From Pantoea rwandensis (GTDB lineage Bacteria; Pseudomonadota; Gammaproteobacteria; Enterobacterales; Enterobacteriaceae), in the NCBI RefSeq assembly GCF_002095475.1, contig NZ_MLFR01000009.1:88640-152639 (forward strand): 64,000 nucleotides of DNA, given 5' to 3'. Below the pieces are notes generated by a model. The model searched no databases, was not told the origin of the DNA, and saw only the letters and a list, made by a program, of their open reading frames with translations. The number at the start of each line of letters is the position of its first letter. The first letter of the stretch is position 1. Below, piece after piece: positions 19,878-27,231 of the stretch. The position numbers and the translations under genes were made by a program.

Positions 19878-20007
19878 ACTGCGTTATCACCCGCCGCATA
19901 ACTGACGAGCATTAGGCCCCCGGGCCGGATTTTTTTTGCCTAAAATCTGACAATCTCCAAGCGCGTTGCTAATTTTTAAGCAGTGTTTCCCCATGTACTG
20001 AGGCAAT

Positions 20008-21354
20008 GTGATCAAGCTGATCTTCCTGCTGACCGGAGCGCAGGTGCTGCGCCAACGTTGGTACCTCTTTGCTCTGCTCGGTGTCGCGTTGCTCCTCCTC
20101 TCCGCCGCCATGTTATATGACATTGGCAGTGACGGTTTATTGTCTGTGCCGCTGGATGTGTTGGCGATCTTCTTTATTGTGGAAGGGGCGGTGCAGTTAT
20201 TTTTGGCGATCAGTAAGGAGCTGCGCATTGAGTGGTTAACGCTCCTGAAAGCCGTTGGGTTTCTGTTCGTCGCTTTCCTGATTTTTAATATTCCCGGTGA
20301 CAACAATGATGTCTCAGCCGCATTGTTTGGCATCATGTTTCTTATCGACGGTATTTTTCGTATTGCTGCATCTTGGGTACTGCGTGGTGTGCGCTGGCGT
20401 AAGCAGTGTTTTACCGGTGTGATTGAAGTGGTACTGAGTATTTTGATTATCAGTAATTGGCCGTTTCATCATCATATTGCGGTGCCGCTGTGTTTTGCGT
20501 TGCTGTTACTGAGTATCGGTACACATTTACTATTAATGGCGCGGCAAGCTCATTTGCTCACCGAAGACAGTACGGTGACAGCGTTGCCAGTGTTCAAAGC
20601 CGGCGGGCTACGCCGCTGGCACAGCAGTCATTATTCACATCCTCCCTTTCCAGAAGGTAATGCCAGCGAGCCCTTAATCGTGTGCATCTGGACACCGGTG
20701 GGATCGCGTGAAGTGCGTGAACGTTACCGCCTGATTGATCGCTACATCGCGGCGGTTGACGTTCACGGTGTTATCTCCACCGGGCATGCGGCTCTTGAAG
20801 CGGGTCCAGATCTCTATATCAGTCACTATCCGCTGGATGATATTGCACGTGATAGCGGCAGTTTTCGTTCGGTACTGCGCGCAGGTGAACACAATGATAT
20901 GGCTGGCCGATTTTTACCCTCCCTGGCGAGTGAAGTGGCAACCTGGTGTTCGCCAGACAAACAGATTCTGTTTCCTCGTTACAACCGCGTGGCATTAGAG
21001 AATTACTGGGCAAGTTACCGTGCAGACAGCACCTATAATCTCACGGCGCGCAACTGCTCATCCAGCATGATTCAGGCATTAGATGTATCGGTAGAAGGGA
21101 TTCTGGCGCAACAGCCTTATGCTGGCGTGAAGCTATTTATTGACCCCAACTTCTGGCTATTAGGCGTGGTACGCGGTCGCGCCGAGGAGATGACCTGGAC
21201 GCCCGGCTTGGCGCTGGATTATGTACAGTTGCTCAAACGGGTGATTGAACCGCAAGCCCATCAACTCTGGCCGCTTAAGCTGTGGTATGGGCTGCGGCTA
21301 CGAATTCTTTTACGACGAGACAAGCGGAAACCTTCGCGTAGCGTGGTGGACTAA
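20008..21354 (+). CDS. DUF308/HdeD-like membrane protein with C-terminal cysteine-peptidase-like domain
   Basis: This 448-residue protein starts at GTG 20008 behind a GAGG site. Residues about 10-185 contain six hydrophobic segments spaced like the HdeD/DUF308 acid-resistance membrane family. Residues about 205-420 form a soluble domain with a histidine in GVISTGHAALE and, later, a cysteine in YNLTARNCSSSMIQALD. The His-before-Cys order fits circularly permuted NlpC/P60 (papain-like) enzymes. That assignment is an inference from motif layout, and no activity is known to me. The tail is basic and variable. It is co-directional with nuo but separated by composite element A. Confidence 0.7.
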   Translation: MIKLIFLLTGAQVLRQRWYLFALLGVALLLLSAAMLYDIGSDGLLSVPLDVLAIFFIVEGAVQLFLAISKELRIEWLTLLKAVGFLFVAFLIFNIPGDNNDVSAALFGIMFLIDGIFRIAASWVLRGVRWRKQCFTGVIEVVLSILIISNWPFHHHIAVPLCFALLLLSIGTHLLLMARQAHLLTEDSTVTALPVFKAGGLRRWHSSHYSHPPFPEGNASEPLIVCIWTPVGSREVRERYRLIDRYIAAVDVHGVISTGHAALEAGPDLYISHYPLDDIARDSGSFRSVLRAGEHNDMAGRFLPSLASEVATWCSPDKQILFPRYNRVALENYWASYRADSTYNLTARNCSSSMIQALDVSVEGILAQQPYAGVKLFIDPNFWLLGVVRGRAEEMTWTPGLALDYVQLLKRVIEPQAHQLWPLKLWYGLRLRILLRRDKRKPSRSVVD

Positions 21355-21482
21355 TCCTGCATGCGAAGTTCATCACATTCCCTCTGCTGACACCGTTGAC
21401 GGTGCTGCTCTGCACTGCGTTAAACCTCTTCGCTGTGTTACGCTGGCAGGATTCACTTTTTTCGCTCAGACAAGGAAGCATC

Positions 21483-21941
21483 ATGGATATTCAAATGCAG
21501 TGGCTTGATTGCCATCACAGAGAACTCAGCCCTCAGCAGTTGTATGCCTTGCTGGCGCTACGTAATCACGTATTTATCGTGGAACAAAAATGCCCCTATC
21601 AGGATGTTGATGGTCAGGATTTGAAAGCTGAAAATCGCCACATTATGGGATTTCTTGATGGCAAATTACTGGCTTATGCGCGCGTGCTCACCCCTTCGCT
21701 GGAAACCGCGCCGGTACTGATTGGCCGCGTTATCGTCTCGGAAGAGGCGCGAGGGCTGAAGTTGGGTTATCGGCTGATGGAAAAAGCGCTAGAGAGTTGT
21801 GACAACCACTGGCCGCAACGGGTCATTTATCTCTCCGCGCAGGCACATCTGGAAGGTTTTTACGGCCGTCTGGGTTTCAACGCAGTGGGCGAAGTTTATC
21901 TGGAAGACAACATTCCACACATCGGTATGCAGAAAATATAA
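21483..21941 (+). CDS. elaA: GNAT-family N-acetyltransferase ElaA
   Basis: This 152-residue GNAT acetyltransferase matches E. coli ElaA throughout (QLYALLALRNHVFIVEQKCPYQDVDG, then VLIGRVIVSEEARGLKLGYRLM containing the acetyl-CoA-binding loop, ending NIPHIGMQK). Its substrate is not established. The ATG at 21483 has an AAGGAAG ribosome site; a longer frame beginning at 21396 lacks similarity upstream of this point. It converges with opgD across a shared hairpin. Confidence 0.93.
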   Translation: MDIQMQWLDCHHRELSPQQLYALLALRNHVFIVEQKCPYQDVDGQDLKAENRHIMGFLDGKLLAYARVLTPSLETAPVLIGRVIVSEEARGLKLGYRLMEKALESCDNHWPQRVIYLSAQAHLEGFYGRLGFNAVGEVYLEDNIPHIGMQKI

Positions 21942-21964
21942 CGGCGAGGATAGCTCCTCGCCGT
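21941..21964. terminator. Hairpin between convergent elaA and opgD
   Basis: ACGGCGAGGA (21941-21950) and TCCTCGCCGT (21955-21964) form a perfect 10-bp stem with a TAGC loop. It sits between the two stop codons. The minus-strand side is followed by a T-rich stretch, so it probably terminates opgD, and perhaps elaA as well. Confidence 0.75.
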
Positions 21965-21969
21965 GATGG

Positions 21970-23628
21970 TTAGCCCGGCGTCATTTGCCGGTCATCAGTG
22001 TATTTCCGCTGATCCGGCGGTGGTGGGAAATACTGATACAGCCAGGTCTCACTTAAGGTCTCATCTTTGGTACGCAGGAACAGGCGCATATCCACCGGTT
22101 TGGTGGAGTCACTGTTTGGATACCAGTCAAACAGAATACGGTAACCGTTTATCGGTTCGACATAGAGAATCTCAACCTGTTTGATGGTGCCTGAATTCAC
22201 CGTAATAACTGGTTCAATACCTTTCGGTGCAGCCGCTTTCAGGTCGCCACCCACGAAGTCAATCGCAAAGCGACGGCTCCACTGATCCGGGAAGTGCTCG
22301 CCCGGTGCCCAACCTTCCGGGAATCCACCAATACCGGTGCGCGTTGCATCCACGCGCGCCAGACCGCTGCGCACGGGCGGCAGCTGGCTCCAGTAGAGTT
22401 TGTACTGGAAGTTAAATTCACTGCCTGCTTTAACCGGCTCGGTTGGCTGCCAGAAGCACACCACGTTATCCAAGGTTTCGCCCGTTGTAGGGATCTCCAT
22501 CAGGTTGATGGCGCCTTTGCCCCATTTGCCAATCGGCTCCACCCACAAGCTTGGGCGTTTGTCGTACCAGCCAATCACATCTTGATAATCCTTAAAGTCG
22601 TGATTGAGCTGCAGCAAGCCGAAACCACGCGGGTTTTCATCTTCATAAGCGTTGAACTGCAAGCGCTGCGGGTTATTGAGCGGGCGCGCAATCCATTCGC
22701 CTTTACCGGTCCACATCGCCAGACGATCGGAGTCATGGATTTGTGGATGGTAGGTATTGCACATGCGACGTTCATTGGTGCCGCAGCTGAACATACTGGT
22801 CATCGGCGCGATACCGAGCTGGCGAATTTCGTTGCGTGCAAACAGGTGGTTTTCCACTTCCATCACTACGCGCTTCTCTTCGCAGTGGATGGTGAACTTA
22901 TATGCACCGGTGAGGCTGGCGCCGTCCAGCAGCGCATAGACCACAAAGGTGGTGTCATCCGCTTTCGGTGTTTCGAACCAGAAGGCGGTGAAGTCCGGAA
23001 ACTCTTCGTGGCCGTTGCTGAAGGTATTTACCGCCACACCACGTGCTGACAGGCCGTACTGGAAGGTTTCATCCACTGCGCGGAAATAGCTTGCGCCCAA
23101 GAACGAGACGATGTCGCGGCGCGCCAGTTCAGGCTTTTTAAACGCACGGAAACCAGCAAAGCCCAAATCGGTTTTGCCGACCAGCTGCTGGGTATCAACG
23201 TTGGCGTTGTGATAGTTAAACAGTTCCGGGCGGAAGTGGATTTCGCGCGCTTCGCGGCTGGTGGCATCCACTGAGAACATGCGGATACGGCGTTTGAAGC
23301 CCATCCCCACGTGGAAGAACTGCACATCCAATTCGCGATCGGGAATGTTGTTCCACAGCGAATGGTTGGCGTCGTACTGAATTTCGTTATAGGCCTGCGG
23401 TGTCAGATTGGCCAATGTATCGGGCAGGGGGCCGGGTGCGCCGCCCCAGGGCTGTTTCGCCAGCGCGGAAGCTTTCTTTTTCAGTGAGTCGAAATCGAAG
23501 CGAACCGCGGTACCGTCGGCAATACCATCATCGGCCCAGGCGGACTGTGCAAACAGCGAGGAGAGCCCGGTCATGCCGCTAACGGCAGAGAGGGCCATGG
23601 ACGCTTTCATAAATTTTCTACGATTCAT
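21970..23628 (-). CDS. opgD: Periplasmic glucan biosynthesis protein OpgD (MdoD)
   Basis: OpgD, 552 residues, matches E. coli MdoD along its whole length and belongs to the OpgG/OpgD family. It acts in the periplasm on the backbone of osmoregulated periplasmic glucans. A twin-arginine signal is visible ([21 protein letters not shown]), cleaved near FAQSAWA, so it is exported folded by Tat. Conserved stretches include [12 protein letters not shown] and [23 protein letters not shown] status feeds into Rcs signalling in relatives, and rcs genes lie further along this window. Confidence 0.95.
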   Translation of the reverse strand: MNRRKFMKASMALSAVSGMTGLSSLFAQSAWADDGIADGTAVRFDFDSLKKKASALAKQPWGGAPGPLPDTLANLTPQAYNEIQYDANHSLWNNIPDRELDVQFFHVGMGFKRRIRMFSVDATSREAREIHFRPELFNYHNANVDTQQLVGKTDLGFAGFRAFKKPELARRDIVSFLGASYFRAVDETFQYGLSARGVAVNTFSNGHEEFPDFTAFWFETPKADDTTFVVYALLDGASLTGAYKFTIHCEEKRVVMEVENHLFARNEIRQLGIAPMTSMFSCGTNERRMCNTYHPQIHDSDRLAMWTGKGEWIARPLNNPQRLQFNAYEDENPRGFGLLQLNHDFKDYQDVIGWYDKRPSLWVEPIGKWGKGAINLMEIPTTGETLDNVVCFWQPTEPVKAGSEFNFQYKLYWSQLPPVRSGLARVDATRTGIGGFPEGWAPGEHFPDQWSRRFAIDFVGGDLKAAAPKGIEPVITVNSGTIKQVEILYVEPINGYRILFDWYPNSDSTKPVDMRLFLRTKDETLSETWLYQYFPPPPDQRKYTDDRQMTPG

Positions 23629-23918
23629 GCCGGAAATCTAATCCTTAGCTGCTCTGGTGTGTTGAGACTGTGTAAGACGCTTTGCGTCAGGCTACAGGGG
23701 GTTACGACAGTCGCGAAATTAAAAAATTCAGTCTGACAAAAATTTATCAGATTAATCAAATAAGCGAAGCAGATTTAGCGCGACAACAGCGTGGATTACG
23801 CAACTTTGCATTGAGTCGGGCAAAACCCAGCGTAATCCTAATCATGGGTACACAGCAAATATCGAATTAATGACTATAGTTAAACAACGATAAGTGACGA
23901 GCATGGAGGAAGTATAAC

Positions 23919-24227
23919 GTGTCATCTACAGATCAATTCGAAACTCGCCTGGATGACGACCTGGCGCTACTGACAGAAACATTGGAAGAAGTACTGAAAT
24001 CGTCGGGCGATCCGGCCGATCAAAAGTACATCGAACTGAAACTTAAAGCGGAGCAGGCGCTGGAAGACGTGAAGAATCGCGTGAGTCAGGCCTCCGACAG
24101 CTATTACTATCGTGCCAAAAAAGTCGCCTATCAGGCCGATGATTATGTGCATGAGAAACCGTGGCAGGGGATTGGCATCGGTGCCGCCGCTGGCCTGTTT
24201 GTCGGTTTATTGCTGGCCCGCCGTTAA
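23919..24227 (+). CDS. elaB: ElaB, tail-anchored stress protein (DUF883)
   Basis: This 102-residue DUF883 protein is very similar to E. coli ElaB. The N-terminal two thirds is helical and charged (DDDLALLTETLEEVLKSSG...). The tail has one transmembrane segment rich in glycine (GIGIGAAAGLFVGLLLARR). Such proteins are inner-membrane, RpoS-linked and ribosome-associated in E. coli. The start is GTG 23919 after a strong GGAGGAAG site. The preceding 290 bp to opgD is AT-rich and gene-free and probably holds both promoters. Confidence 0.93.
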   Translation: MSSTDQFETRLDDDLALLTETLEEVLKSSGDPADQKYIELKLKAEQALEDVKNRVSQASDSYYYRAKKVAYQADDYVHEKPWQGIGIGAAAGLFVGLLLARR

Positions 24228-24283
24228 ATTGTCGGGGCGTAACGTCAGTTGCGCCCGATTCCTCTTATTTACCGCCTTTACCC

Positions 24284-24405
24284 GTCATGCTTCAAGTTGC
24301 AGACGCGTTGGCTGCGCTCATTCAACCCAGTCACTAACCTGAGTCAGCTTCAGGGGATTCACTCTCTTGCCGCCTTCCTGCACCTTGCATTATTTAGGGA
24401 ATCTC
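24284..24405. repeat. ERIC (intergenic repeat unit) element
   Basis: This approximately 122-bp sequence shows the hallmark ERIC blocks in order: CTTCAAGTTGCAG, GCGTTGGCTGC, CCCAGTCACT, GGGGATTCACTC, CTTGCCGCCTTCCTGCA and an ATTATTTAG end. It lies between elaB and yfaY. ERICs are non-coding enterobacterial palindromes of about 127 bp that fold when transcribed. The assignment is from recalled consensus blocks; the ends are approximate. Confidence 0.88.
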
Positions 24406-24502
24406 TACTTATTTGTCTCGAATCCTTGTTTCGCATCAACGGCGATTGTGTTTCGCGCGCGCGCTTTCTACATTAAAGCGACAGGGATAAGGAGAACGCA
24501 AC

Positions 24503-25699
24503 GTGATACGTGTGGAAATGCTCTCAACGGGCGATGAAGTGTTACATGGGCAGATAGTCGATACTAATGCGGCTTGGCTGGCGGATGTGCTGTTCCAGCA
24601 CGGTTTGCCGATGACCAGCCGCAGCACGGTGGGTGATGCGATGTCCTCTTTAGTGGACGCGCTACAGAGCCGTAGCCAAATAGCCGATGTGCTGATCGTC
24701 AACGGCGGCCTCGGCCCCACCAGCGACGATCTTAGCGCACTCGCAGCTGCCACCGCCTGTGGCACGAAATTGGTGATCCAGCAGGAATGGCTGGAGAAAA
24801 TGGAAGCCTGGTTTGCCAGCCGTGGACGCATCATGGCCCCCAGCAACCGTAAACAGGCAGAAATTCCGGCCAATGCGGAGCTGATTGATAATCCGGTGGG
24901 CACCGCGTGTGGCTTTGCGCTGCAACTTAATCGCTGCTGGATTTTCTTTACGCCGGGCGTGCCGTCCGAATTTAAAGTCATGGTCGAGCAGGAGATCATT
25001 CCGCGTTTGAAGGCGCGTTTTGATTTGCCAGAGCCGCCGCTGTGTCTGCGTTTAACGACCTTTGGGCGTGGCGAGAGCGATATCGCCGCCGAGTTGGAGC
25101 CACTGCCGCTTCCGGAAGGCGTGGTGATGGGTTATCGCTCATCAATGCCGATTATCGAAATCAAGCTCACCGGCCCGGCGAGCCAGCGCGTGGCAATGGA
25201 GCAGGTGTGGCAGCAGGTTAAGCTGCTGTTGGCTGAATGCACCATCTTTGAAGGTACGGGAGGTTTGCCTGCTTTGTTAGCGCGTGAACTGCAGGAACGC
25301 GGTTTCAGACTGGCGCTCAGCGAACAATACACTGCGGGACTTTTGAACTGGCAGCTGGCTTCAGCAGAAGTCCCGCTGAGCGCAGCAGAGATTCTGCCAC
25401 CCCATGATGAACCGCTGGAAGCACAGGTCGAGCGTACGCGTAAACTTGCCGCGCATCACGGCACGGTGCTGGCGCTGTCGGTGGGCAATCTGGAAGAGGG
25501 CGAAGTGGCCATTGCGCTGCACACCCCGGAAGCCAGTTGGGGCCAGCGTGTGAAATTCACCCATGGGCGTCACAATGTTGAGACCCGGCAGAAGGTGGTG
25601 GCAATGATGGCGATGAACATGCTGCGCCGCTGGCTGCACCGTAGCGAAGTGAGCACCGGGCACGGCTGGATTGATGTGCTGGAAGCGGTGAAACAGTAA
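24503..25699 (+). CDS. yfaY: CinA-like protein YfaY (degenerate PncC domain)
   Basis: This 398-residue CinA-family protein corresponds to E. coli YfaY. The N-terminal MoaB/MogA-like domain has STGDEVLHGQIVDTN and NGGLGPTSDD. The C-terminal domain is related to the NMN deamidase PncC, but its catalytic motif ESCTGG is replaced by EQYTAG (near residue 275), so the nucleophile serine is missing. The E. coli orthologue is also reported to lack deamidase activity. The start is GTG 24503 with an AAGGAG site. Confidence 0.9.
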   Translation: MIRVEMLSTGDEVLHGQIVDTNAAWLADVLFQHGLPMTSRSTVGDAMSSLVDALQSRSQIADVLIVNGGLGPTSDDLSALAAATACGTKLVIQQEWLEKMEAWFASRGRIMAPSNRKQAEIPANAELIDNPVGTACGFALQLNRCWIFFTPGVPSEFKVMVEQEIIPRLKARFDLPEPPLCLRLTTFGRGESDIAAELEPLPLPEGVVMGYRSSMPIIEIKLTGPASQRVAMEQVWQQVKLLLAECTIFEGTGGLPALLARELQERGFRLALSEQYTAGLLNWQLASAEVPLSAAEILPPHDEPLEAQVERTRKLAAHHGTVLALSVGNLEEGEVAIALHTPEASWGQRVKFTHGRHNVETRQKVVAMMAMNMLRRWLHRSEVSTGHGWIDVLEAVKQ

Positions 25700-25700
25700 A

Positions 25701-25746
25701 TTTGTGGCCAGGTGCGCATGAATGCGCACCCTACGAAACCCACAAA
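25701..25746. terminator. Hairpin between convergent yfaY and yfaE
   Basis: An inner stem GGTGCGCAT/ATGCGCACC (25711-25730) is enclosed by a perfect outer pair TTTGTGG (25701-25707) and CCACAAA (25740-25746). It lies between the two stop codons. There is no long T-run, so efficiency as an intrinsic terminator is uncertain. Confidence 0.6.
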
Positions 25747-25771
25747 GTTGCCATTGATGGCGACCAGTCGG

Positions 25772-26032
25772 TTACAGCTCGATCTCAATCTCCCCCTTGG
25801 CGCGGCAACAACAGGGCAAAATCTCGCCCTGTTGAATAAACGCCAGCGGGGTTTCCGCGTAAGCCACTTCACCTTTCAGCAAACGCATCCGGCACGAACC
25901 GCAGTAGCCTTCACGACACTGAAACTCTACGCAGACATTATGCGCTTCCAGCGTGGTGAGCAGATTGGGATGATCTTCTGCGCACTCCAGGCGAGAGCCG
26001 GAACTGCGCAGAATAACAACAGAACGACTCAT
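25772..26032 (-). CDS. yfaE: Ferredoxin-like diferric-tyrosyl radical maintenance protein YfaE
   Basis: YfaE, 86 residues, is a plant-type [2Fe-2S] ferredoxin that in E. coli reduces the NrdB di-iron centre to regenerate the tyrosyl radical. The cluster ligands are visible in CREGYCGSC and the distal CCCRAKGEIEIEL. It lies 2 nt downstream of nrdB and is surely co-transcribed with it, which supports the role. Confidence 0.95.
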   Translation of the reverse strand: MSRSVVILRSSGSRLECAEDHPNLLTTLEAHNVCVEFQCREGYCGSCRMRLLKGEVAYAETPLAFIQQGEILPCCCRAKGEIEIEL

Positions 26033-26034
26033 AC

Positions 26035-27165
26035 TTACAGCTGGAAGTCGTTAAAGTCGTCTTCACCCACTTCGGAGTCAATCTGACCCACCAGATAAGA
26101 ACTTACTTCCACTTCCTGTGGTGCCACCTGCACGTTGTCTGACACCAACCAAGAGTTGATCCATGGAATCGGATTCGAACGCGTCTGGAACGGCAGATCA
26201 AGGCCCACTGCTTGCATGCGGATATTCGTGATGTACTCAATGTACTGGCACAAAATGTCTTTATTCAGACCGATCATTGAGCCACCGCTGAACAGATATT
26301 CTGCCCACTCTTTCTCTTGCTCGGCGGCTTTCTTGAACAGGTCGAAACACTCATCACGACACTCAGCAGCGATCTCTTTCATCTCAGGATCGTCCTCACC
26401 GGTGCGCAGCAGGTTCAGCATGTGCTGAGTGCCGGTCAGGTGCAGCGCTTCGTCGCGCGCAATCAGTTTGATGATTTTGGCATTACCTTCCATCAGTTCG
26501 CGCTCGGCGAAGGCAAATGAACAGGCGAAGCTCACGTAGAAGCGAATGGCTTCCAGTGCGTTAACACTCATCAGGCAAATATACAGCTGCTTTTTCAGCT
26601 CGCGCAGGTTGACGGTCACTTCTTTGCCGTTAACCTGATGCGTGCCTTCGCCCAGCAGATGCCAGTAGCTGGTCATCTCAATCAGATCATCGTAATACTT
26701 CGAGATATCTTCCGCGCGCGCCAGAATCTGCTCGTTAGTCACGATATCGTCAAACACCACGGAAGGGTCGTTAACGATGTTACGGATGATATGGGTGTAA
26801 GAACGAGAGTGGATGGTCTCGGAGAACGCCCAGGTTTCGATCCAGGTTTCGAGTTCTGGAATCGAGATCAGTGGAAGCAGCGCCACGTTCGGGCTACGAC
26901 CCTGAATGGAGTCCAGCAGCGTCTGATATTTCAGGTTGCTGATGAAAATGTGCTTCTCATGATCCGGCAGCGCCTGATAATCGATGCGATCGCGTGATAC
27001 GTCCACTTCTTCCGGACGCCAGAAAAAGGAGAGTTGCTTTTCGATCAGCTTTTCAAAGATGTCATATTTCTGCTGGTCGAAACGGGCAACGTTAACTGAC
27101 TGGCCGAAGAACATCGGTTCTAACAGCTGGTTATTTTTGTTCTGCGAGAATGTGGTGTAAGCCAT
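26035..27165 (-). CDS. nrdB: Ribonucleotide reductase class Ia, beta subunit
   Basis: NrdB, 376 residues from the ATG complementary to 27163-27165 (MAYTTFSQ), carries the di-iron site and stable tyrosyl radical for aerobic deoxyribonucleotide synthesis. The radical tyrosine region [14 protein letters not shown] and the iron-ligand motif [14 protein letters not shown] are visible. The C-terminus, DFNDFQL, is the tail that binds NrdA. An upstream in-frame extension to 27213 does not match the family. It lies between nrdA and yfaE. Confidence 0.96.
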   Translation of the reverse strand: MAYTTFSQNKNNQLLEPMFFGQSVNVARFDQQKYDIFEKLIEKQLSFFWRPEEVDVSRDRIDYQALPDHEKHIFISNLKYQTLLDSIQGRSPNVALLPLISIPELETWIETWAFSETIHSRSYTHIIRNIVNDPSVVFDDIVTNEQILARAEDISKYYDDLIEMTSYWHLLGEGTHQVNGKEVTVNLRELKKQLYICLMSVNALEAIRFYVSFACSFAFAERELMEGNAKIIKLIARDEALHLTGTQHMLNLLRTGEDDPEMKEIAAECRDECFDLFKKAAEQEKEWAEYLFSGGSMIGLNKDILCQYIEYITNIRMQAVGLDLPFQTRSNPIPWINSWLVSDNVQVAPQEVEVSSYLVGQIDSEVGEDDFNDFQL

Positions 27166-27231
27166 GACTGAGTCCAAAAAGTAAGAGGGGCCGACGTTTG
27201 TCGGCCCTGACATGAGAGGGCGTTTGCCGGA

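Larger units (their letters stand above)
19350..19914 (+). repeat. Composite structured element, copy A
   Basis: Terminal inverted repeats TAATACTCGTCAGTTA (19350-19365) and TAACTGACGAGCATTA (19899-19914) bound 565 bp. Inside, in order, are a terminator hairpin (19381-19412), module M1 (19449-19631), a 59-bp linker and module M2 (19691-19877) in the opposite orientation. The same architecture recurs inverted at 37707-38312 and in the same orientation from about 63403 to the window end. Short overlapping reading frames exist but are not conserved as proteins; changes between copies instead preserve base pairing. There is no transposase. I do not recognise this as a named family. Confidence 0.85.
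19330..19937. repeat. Flanking inverted repeat around composite element A (split nuoN terminator?)
   Basis: The left arm AAAAATCAGGCCCCCGGGCC (19330-19349) is the near-perfect reverse complement of the right arm that starts GGCCCCCGGGCCGG at 19915 and ends in a run of Ts. They differ at about two positions. Joined without the intervening DNA they would form a G+C-rich hairpin with an A-run before and a T-run after, the form of a bidirectional intrinsic terminator for nuoN. The simplest reading is that the composite element landed inside that hairpin. This is an inference. Confidence 0.6.

Noticed and set aside
19350..19914. Composite element as a retron, CRISPR or toxin-antitoxin locus
   Set aside because: No reverse transcriptase, no regularly spaced short repeats, no Cas gene and no conserved small protein pair nearby.
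22294..23049. 251-codon open frame antisense to opgD
   Set aside because: Overlaps fully conserved opgD coding sequence and has no ribosome site.
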